A stretch of DNA of 23,365 nucleotides from RGIG3009 sp045541305 (lineage in GTDB: Bacteria > Bacillota > Clostridia > Oscillospirales > Acutalibacteraceae): the NCBI GenBank assembly GCA_045541305.1, contig JAZQIV010000094.1, positions 1 to 23,365 of the forward strand. Direction: 5' to 3'. A program made the translations under genes and the position numbers. This document shows positions 15,134-20,375 of this stretch, piece after piece. A model generated the notes under the pieces. The model did not search any database, was not told the origin of the DNA, and saw nothing but the letters and a program-made list of their open reading frames with translations. The number at the start of each line of letters is the position of its first letter. Within the stretch, counting starts at the first letter, position 1.

Positions 15134-16390
15134 ATGTCAAAGCTGGTCATCGAGGGCGGACGCCGCCTGGGCGGAGTCATACATATTCACGGTGCCAAAA
15201 ACAGCGCGTTGCCGATTCTGGCGGCGGCTTTTTTGGCACAAGAGCCGTGCGAGATCCACAACTGTCCGTTGCTTTCGGACGTGGAAGCCGCCGGCAAGAT
15301 TTTGCAGCATTTGGGCTGCACGGTAGAACGGGACGGGCACACGATCCGTGTGGATGCCTCCGTGGCGAGCGGGTTTGCCGTGCCGGATAATCTGATGCGT
15401 GAGATGCGCTCGTCCATTGTGTTTTTGGGCGCGATCGCCGCGCGAACGGGCAAAGCGCGGCTGTCGTTTCCCGGTGGATGCGAGCTGGGGCCGCGCCCCA
15501 TTGATCTGCATTTAGCAGCGTTGCGTCAGCTGGGTTTGCAAATTTGTGAAGAGGGCGGGCGGCTGGAGTGTCGTGTAAAAGGACGCTTGGTCGGGTGTCC
15601 CATTTCGTTGTCGTTTCCCAGCGTGGGAGCAACCGAAAATATTTTGTTGGCCGCCGCGACGGCGAGCGGGACTACCACCATCATCAATGCGGCGCGCGAG
15701 CCGGAGATCGTGGATCTGTGCGAGTTTTTGTGCGCGTGCGGTGCGCGCATCCGCGGCGCGGGTGAGGGCACCATTGTGGTGGAGGGCGTTGAACGCCTGC
15801 ACGGATGTCGGCATCGGGTGATTCCCGACCGTATTGAAACCGCCACCTATATGGGTGCGGCGGCGATCACGGGCGGTTCGTTGTTGTTAAAACACGTGAA
15901 GCCCGAGCACGTGCAGGCGATCATACCGGTGTTCGAAGAATTTGGATGCCAGGTGGCGGTGTGGGGTGATGAATTGCTCATCAGCGCGCCCGGTCGGTTG
16001 CGGCGGGTGCACACGGTGCGCACGCTACCGTATCCGGGATTTCCCACCGATGCGCAGGCGCTTGTGATGGCACCTACGTGTGTGGCGGATGGCACCAGTG
16101 TGTTTATTGAAACGATTTTTGAAAGTCGGTTTAAGCACGTGAGCGAATTGATGCGCATGGGTGCGCAGATTAAAGTGGAAGGTCGCGTTGCCGTGGTGGA
16201 GGGCGTTGCCGAGCTGTACGGTGCGCCGGTGGAATGTACCGATTTACGCGGCGGTGCGGCATTGGTGCTGGCGGCGCTTGCGGCAAACGGAACAACCGAG
16301 ATCACGCAGCTGCAACATTTGGAACGAGGATATGAAGCGATGGCGCAAACTCTTGGTGGGGTGGGTGCCGCCGTTACGATGCAAGAATAA
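15134..16390 (+). CDS. murA: UDP-N-acetylglucosamine 1-carboxyvinyltransferase
   Basis: MurA transfers enolpyruvate from PEP to UDP-GlcNAc, the committed step of peptidoglycan precursor synthesis, and is the fosfomycin target. The 418-residue product has GAKNSALPIL at the N-terminus with the catalytic Lys-Asn pair. The active-site cysteine is kept in PGGCELGPRPIDLH (Cys116, E. coli Cys115), so fosfomycin sensitivity at this residue is predicted. The general base lies in YPGFPTDAQ (Asp306), and DLRGGAAL and ERGYEAM occur near the end. The start has GGGGTGG upstream. It occupies the slot between murG and divIB that carries murB in B. subtilis. Whether the genome also has a second MurA copy cannot be seen. 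Confidence 0.96.
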   Translation: MSKLVIEGGRRLGGVIHIHGAKNSALPILAAAFLAQEPCEIHNCPLLSDVEAAGKILQHLGCTVERDGHTIRVDASVASGFAVPDNLMREMRSSIVFLGAIAARTGKARLSFPGGCELGPRPIDLHLAALRQLGLQICEEGGRLECRVKGRLVGCPISLSFPSVGATENILLAAATASGTTTIINAAREPEIVDLCEFLCACGARIRGAGEGTIVVEGVERLHGCRHRVIPDRIETATYMGAAAITGGSLLLKHVKPEHVQAIIPVFEEFGCQVAVWGDELLISAPGRLRRVHTVRTLPYPGFPTDAQALVMAPTCVADGTSVFIETIFESRFKHVSELMRMGAQIKVEGRVAVVEGVAELYGAPVECTDLRGGAALVLAALAANGTTEITQLQHLERGYEAMAQTLGGVGAAVTMQE

Positions 16391-16407
16391 ACAAAGGCAG
16401 ACAAGGC

Positions 16408-17322
16408 ATGAAAAAAAGGCAGACACAACCGAAACGGAGAAACAGCCAGAAGCGAAGACGCAATCGCTTCCGGCTGTTTGTCGTGCTTTCGATTGTGAAC
16501 ATCGCCCTGCTGGTGCTGACGATTTTGCTGTTGCCCGCGGCGCTGGATACGCCGAAAACCGACGAAAACGGAAAGCCGTCACCGATTGGTATTCGCAGCA
16601 TTACGGTGGAAGGAAACACCGTGTACGAAAATGAAGCGATCATCGGCATCAGCGAGCTGGAACTGGGGCAAAGCGTGTTTGCGGTGAACAAAGGACAGAT
16701 CAAAAAACGCTTAAAACAAGAATTTGCTTACGTGCGCGACGTGGCGATCGATATTTCGTTCAAACGCGAGGTGACGCTGCGGATCACGCAAGCGGAGGAA
16801 ATGGGTGCCGTGTATGCGAACGGTGGCTGGGTGATCGTGGATGAAAACGGGATCGGCCTGCACAAGGAACCGATCGAAAGCGAACGGCCGCTACGGCGCA
16901 TGTACCTGAAGGGTGCCGGTACGCTGACCGACGAGATCGGCCGACAGGTGTTGGACGAGCAGAGTCTTAAGATCATTTCGGAGATCTGTTCGGCGTTTGA
17001 ATTGTATCAGCTGGGCGAGATCAGCGAGATCGATATGAGTAATCCGAACAACATTCGGGCAAACTGGAAAAATCAGATTACCATTGCGTTTGGCAACGAT
17101 TCCAATTTGTCGTACGAGGTGGCGGTGGCAGCAACCTCCATCCCGAAAATTTTGGCGCGGCACGGACAAACGGCAACCGGGCTTTTGAACGTGAGCCAAT
17201 ATTCCGATCCCACGGTGGAAACGCCGACCATCATCTTCACGCCGTCCGCTTTGTTGGACGATGAACCCAAAAAAGATACCCCGCAAACGCCCGCGAATAC
17301 AACAACTCCCACAAATAATTAA
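16408..17322 (+). CDS. ftsQ: Cell division protein FtsQ/DivIB
   Basis: FtsQ (DivIB in Firmicutes) is a bitopic membrane protein that recruits FtsL and FtsB/DivIC and helps control septal wall synthesis. The 304-residue product begins with a strongly basic cytoplasmic tail (about 1-22), a single membrane helix (about 22-44) and an extracellular POTRA domain starting IRSITVEGNTVYENEAI. The FtsQ beta domain follows, with YANGGWVIVDENGIGL, and then a Pro/Thr/Asn-rich tail. The ribosome site is weak (AAGG about 5 bases before the ATG), 17 bases after murA. It is the last gene of the main operon; a separate promoter set begins before ftsZ. The basic tail and tandem Lys/Arg pattern fit DivIB. Confidence 0.9.
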   Translation: MKKRQTQPKRRNSQKRRRNRFRLFVVLSIVNIALLVLTILLLPAALDTPKTDENGKPSPIGIRSITVEGNTVYENEAIIGISELELGQSVFAVNKGQIKKRLKQEFAYVRDVAIDISFKREVTLRITQAEEMGAVYANGGWVIVDENGIGLHKEPIESERPLRRMYLKGAGTLTDEIGRQVLDEQSLKIISEICSAFELYQLGEISEIDMSNPNNIRANWKNQITIAFGNDSNLSYEVAVAATSIPKILARHGQTATGLLNVSQYSDPTVETPTIIFTPSALLDDEPKKDTPQTPANTTTPTNN

Positions 17323-17349
17323 AAAAACAAAAATTTTTCGAAAATAGTG

Positions 17350-17392
17350 TTGAAATCGTGGGGTTGACATGTTAGAATTATAGCAGTATAAT
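17350..17392 (+). promoter_or_regulatory. Two overlapping sigma-A promoters for ftsZ
   Basis: The downstream promoter has fully consensus elements, TTGACA (17364-17369) and TATAAT (17387-17392), with a 17-base spacer. A second, weaker one is offset by 14 bases: TTGAAA (17350-17355) and TAGAAT (17373-17378), also with 17 bases between. Starts are expected near 17399 and 17385. The elements interlock, so the two promoters should compete for polymerase. They give ftsZ expression independent of the mraZ promoter. Confidence 0.85.
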
Positions 17393-17450
17393 GTACAGTA
17401 CTCTGCAAATAAGAATAACTGTTGCGAAATAAAAGGTAGGAGGATGTTCC

Positions 17451-18515
17451 ATGAACTTTGAATACGATGATGAAGTCTTGGATACCGGCGTTCAAATAAA
17501 AGTAATCGGTGTCGGTGGCGGCGGCGGAAATGCGCTGAACCGCATGGTTACCGCCGGTGTTAAAGGCGTTGAATTTGTGGCGATCAATACCGATCACCAG
17601 GCTTTGTTGCGCTCTCAGGCGACAATTAAACTGCAAATCGGCGAAAAATTGACACGCGGTATGGGTGCCGGCGCGAACCCCGAAAAGGGTCAGCGCGCTG
17701 CGGAGGAAAGCCGCGATGAAATCACGGCTGCCCTCAAAGGTACCGATATGGTGTTCATCACTGCCGGTATGGGCGGCGGTACCGGTACCGGTGCGGCTCC
17801 CGTTGTGGCGGAGATCGCCCGTGATATGGGTATTCTCACGGTTGGTATTGTGACCAAACCGTTTGCGTTTGAAGGCCGCCGCCGTATGGAGCAGGCGGAA
17901 AACGGTATTGCCATTCTGCGCGAGCACGTGGATAGCTTGGTGGTTATCCCCAACGAGCGCCTCAAGCTGGTTACCGAGCAGCGCATCACGCTTGCTAACG
18001 CGTTCCAGGCGGCAGACAGCGTTCTGCGCCAGGGTGTGCAGTCGATTTCCGAACTCATCACGGCAGAAGCGGTTATCAACCTCGACTTCGCCGACGTGAC
18101 CGCTATCATGAAGGATGCCGGTTATGCGCACATGGGTATCGGCCGTGCGGAAGGTAAAGATAAGGCGGAAGCCGCGGCTCGCGAAGCGATCGCCAGCCCG
18201 CTGCTCGAGACCACCATCAACGGTGCTCGCGGCCTCATCATCAACGTGACCGCTTCGCCGGATATTCCGCTGGAAGATGTGGATATCGCTTGTAACCTTA
18301 TTTCCGAGGCAGCGCATCCGGATGTCAACACCATTTGGGGTCTGACCTTTGATGAGAACCTGGAAGATGAGCTGTGCATCACCTTGGTTGCCACCGGTTT
18401 CTCGGCGGACGGTTCCTACGTCCCGCCCACGGAGGATGGCCGCGGCGGCACGGATTCCAGCGATTATGACGATGAGGATCCCCCCAACATGTCCCGCAAA
18501 AGACCGCAGGAATAA
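17451..18515 (+). CDS. ftsZ: Cell division GTPase FtsZ
   Basis: FtsZ is the tubulin homologue that polymerises into the division ring. The 354-residue product has the nucleotide-binding GVGGGGGNALNRM, the tubulin signature GGGTGTGAAP (near 107-116), the NAFQAADSVLRQGVQ helix, NLDFADV in the T7-loop region and the C-terminal domain ending near residue 320 (LVATGF). The tail is short, about 35 residues of acidic linker, and ends DPPNMSRKRPQE. The usual C-terminal peptide of the form (D)IPxFLR that binds FtsA, SepF and others is not present in recognisable form, though the basic end may be a degenerate version. AGGAGG (17438-17443) is 7 bases before the ATG. ftsA is not upstream. Confidence 0.98.
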   Translation: MNFEYDDEVLDTGVQIKVIGVGGGGGNALNRMVTAGVKGVEFVAINTDHQALLRSQATIKLQIGEKLTRGMGAGANPEKGQRAAEESRDEITAALKGTDMVFITAGMGGGTGTGAAPVVAEIARDMGILTVGIVTKPFAFEGRRRMEQAENGIAILREHVDSLVVIPNERLKLVTEQRITLANAFQAADSVLRQGVQSISELITAEAVINLDFADVTAIMKDAGYAHMGIGRAEGKDKAEAAAREAIASPLLETTINGARGLIINVTASPDIPLEDVDIACNLISEAAHPDVNTIWGLTFDENLEDELCITLVATGFSADGSYVPPTEDGRGGTDSSDYDDEDPPNMSRKRPQE

Positions 18516-18527
18516 GAGTGTAAACTG

Positions 18528-18561
18528 AAACGGCGGGAAGCAACAGCTTCCCGCCGTTTTT
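18528..18561 (+). terminator. Intrinsic terminator after ftsZ
   Basis: A 13-bp perfect stem (18528-18540 with 18547-18559, core CGGCGGGAAG / CTTCCCGCCG) with a 6-base loop is followed by a T run to 18561. It ends the ftsZ transcript; the next gene starts only 22 bases later, so readthrough may be how that gene is expressed. Confidence 0.93.
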
Positions 18562-18583
18562 CACGATGGGGAGGCAGGGATAT

Positions 18584-19297
18584 ATGGCAACACGGGATAT
18601 TGCTGCGCCGTTTCGGGCGGCGATCGATACGTATTCCATGATTGAGGACGGCGATCATATTGCGGTGGGTGTGTCCGGTGGGAAGGACAGCGTGGCGCTG
18701 TTGGTTTTACTGGCACAGCTGCGGCGGTTTTACCCGCACCCGTTCACCCTCACGGCGATCACGTTGGACCCCTGCTTTGACGGGGAAAGTGATTTTTCCG
18801 CGATTGAAGCATTGTGCGAACGGCTGCAGGTGCGGTGTGTGATCAAGCGCACGCAATTGTGGAACGCGGTGCAGGAACACATTGGAGATGAGAATCCGTG
18901 CAGCTTGTGTGCGCGGCTGCGCCGCGGTACGCTGCATCGTGTTGCCAAGGAAGAGGGCTGCAACAAGGTGGCGCTTGGACATCATCGGGATGATGCCGCC
19001 GAAACGGTGCTGATGAACCTGCTGTCCGGTGGCACGATCGGTTGTTTTTCACCGAAAAGTTATCTTGATCGCAGCGATATCACCCTTATTCGTCCCATGA
19101 TTTTCTTGGCAGAGCAGGAGATTGCGGCGTTTGTGAAACGGGAAGACCTACCGATCGTTGCATCGCGGTGTCCTGTGGATGGCACGACCCATCGGCAGCA
19201 GATAAAAGATTTGATTGTCACACTTTCCGAAACGTATGGTGATGTGAGCGGTAAGATCACCGATGCGTTGCAAAAAGGACAGATCAGTAAATGGTAA
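18584..19297 (+). CDS. ttcA: TtcA-like tRNA 2-thiocytidine synthetase
   Basis: This is a PP-loop ATPase of the TtcA/TilS superfamily, predicted to adenylate a tRNA base and thiolate it; TtcA makes 2-thiocytidine at position 32 using an iron-sulfur cluster. The 237-residue product has the PP-loop SGGKDS (31-36), a CSLC pair (Cys106, Cys109), GHHRDDAAETVLMN and a further cysteine in SRCPVDG (Cys196). The cysteine layout parallels the three cluster ligands of E. coli TtcA (C122, C125, C222). ATG 18584 follows GGAGG (18570-18574); an in-frame ATG at 18566 lies before that site. No promoter was recognised between the ftsZ terminator and this gene. A related thiolase with another target base is possible. 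Confidence 0.82.
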   Translation: MATRDIAAPFRAAIDTYSMIEDGDHIAVGVSGGKDSVALLVLLAQLRRFYPHPFTLTAITLDPCFDGESDFSAIEALCERLQVRCVIKRTQLWNAVQEHIGDENPCSLCARLRRGTLHRVAKEEGCNKVALGHHRDDAAETVLMNLLSGGTIGCFSPKSYLDRSDITLIRPMIFLAEQEIAAFVKREDLPIVASRCPVDGTTHRQQIKDLIVTLSETYGDVSGKITDALQKGQISKW

Positions 19298-19300
19298 ATC

Positions 19301-19338
19301 ACACGGCACGGTGAAGATTTCACCGTGCCGTGTTTTTT
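19301..19338 (+). terminator. Intrinsic terminator after ttcA
   Basis: A 15-bp perfect stem (19301-19315 with 19319-19333, core CACGGCACGGTG / CACCGTGCCGTG) with a 3-base loop is followed by T residues to 19338. It begins 3 bases after the ttcA stop codon. Confidence 0.94.
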
Positions 19339-19492
19339 GTGCGCAGCCGGGGCAAACTGTGAGAGAGTGAGAAAACGTGCGGTAGAACGTTTCTCTACGG
19401 AGAAGAGAGTGGTTTTTCGGTAACGGTAGGTAGATTCCAGTGGGTGACTATGATATGGTTTTTATAGAATTGCGAAAGGCAGGACACCGAAT
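19339..19492 (+). other. 154-base leader region before degV, no clear promoter
   Basis: No gene or convincing -35/-10 pair was found here; TATGAT at 19449-19454 and TATAGAAT near 19463-19470 have no partner at the right distance. An imperfect hairpin pairs GAGAAAACGT (19369-19378) with ACGTTTCTC (19387-19395) with one bulged A. A competing short helix GTAGA/TCTAC (19382-19386 / 19394-19398) overlaps it. The degV promoter probably lies in this stretch but is not identifiable by eye. Confidence 0.3.
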
Positions 19493-20329
19493 ATGAGAAC
19501 CATGAAAATCGTGGCGGATTCCTCGGCGAACATGATGGGGCTGCCGCACGTGGCGTTTGCTTCGGCACCGCTCAAGATCATCACGGCGGACCGTGAATTT
19601 ACCGATGACGCTACGTTGGACGTGGAGAATATGATTACGTACTTCGAAACGTACAAGAGTACGTCCAAAACCTCTTGCCCCAATCCGTCGGATTGGTTGG
19701 CGGCGTTTGGGGATGCGGATGATATTTTTTGTGTGACCATTACCAGCGGATTATCCGGCAGTTATAATGCCGCATGTGCCGCCAAGGCAATGTACGAGGC
19801 AGAGAACAAAGGAAAACGCGTGTGCGTGATCGATTCGCTTTCGGCCGGTCCGGAGCTTGTGCTTATTGTTGAAAAGCTGGAAGAATGGATCCGAATGGGT
19901 GTGCCGTTTGGGGACATTTGCGTGCTGGTGCAGTCGTATCAGGAAAAAACAGGTCTTATCTTCATGCTGGAATCGCTGAAAAACTTTGCAGCGAACGGGC
20001 GAGTTTCTCCCGCAGTTGCCAAGGTGGTGGGGCTTTTGGGCATCCGCGTTGTGGGGCAGGCAAGCGAAAAAGGGCAGTTGGAGCCGCTTCACAAATGCCG
20101 CGGCGAGGCAAAAGCGCTGGAAACGCTCACCGATTTGTTGAAGAAAAACGGCGTATCGAAAGGAAAAATTCGGATCGCGCATTGCCGCAATGAAAAAGCG
20201 GCAATCGCCCTGCAAGAAGCGATTGCAAAGCAGTTGCCGCAAGCCGAGGTATCCATCGATACGTGCCGTGGACTGTGCAGTTATTATGCTGAAAACGGTG
20301 GCCTGTTGGTGGGGTATGAGAAAATATAA
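19493..20329 (+). CDS. DegV family fatty acid-binding protein
   Basis: DegV proteins bind a fatty acid between two alpha/beta domains; the FakB branch presents fatty acids to the kinase FakA for phosphorylation. The 278-residue product begins KIVADSSANM, the family start. It has the ligand-contact region TSCPNPSDWLAAF (the usual TSxPS motif with changes), the TITSGLSGSYNAA helix, VIDSLSAGPE, and a C-terminal domain with ANGRVSPAVAKVVGLLGIR. The ATG at 19493 lies 8 bases after AGGA (19481-19484); an ATG at 19502 is possible but further away. The gene stands alone, with no fakA neighbour, so lipid binding is predicted but its role is not fixed. It is transcribed toward mfd. Confidence 0.88.
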   Translation: MRTMKIVADSSANMMGLPHVAFASAPLKIITADREFTDDATLDVENMITYFETYKSTSKTSCPNPSDWLAAFGDADDIFCVTITSGLSGSYNAACAAKAMYEAENKGKRVCVIDSLSAGPELVLIVEKLEEWIRMGVPFGDICVLVQSYQEKTGLIFMLESLKNFAANGRVSPAVAKVVGLLGIRVVGQASEKGQLEPLHKCRGEAKALETLTDLLKKNGVSKGKIRIAHCRNEKAAIALQEAIAKQLPQAEVSIDTCRGLCSYYAENGGLLVGYEKI

Positions 20330-20332
20330 CAG

Positions 20333-20375
20333 AAACGCACAGCGGTGTTGGGAATTCACACCGCTGTGCGTTTTT
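20333..20375 (+). terminator. Shared terminator between convergent degV and mfd
   Basis: A 16-bp perfect stem (20333-20348 with 20358-20373, core CGCACAGCGGTGT / ACACCGCTGTGCG) with a 9-base loop has a T run to 20375 on the plus strand. On the minus strand it is followed by GTTTCTGTT, a weaker tail. The mfd stop codon (complement of 20374-20376) touches the stem, so the element can end both transcripts. Confidence 0.9.

Noticed and set aside
17322..17345. A/T-only inverted repeat after ftsQ as a terminator
   Set aside because: The AAAAATTTTT word has no G-C pairs to stabilise a stem, so ftsQ transcripts may run into ftsZ; it was not annotated as a terminator.
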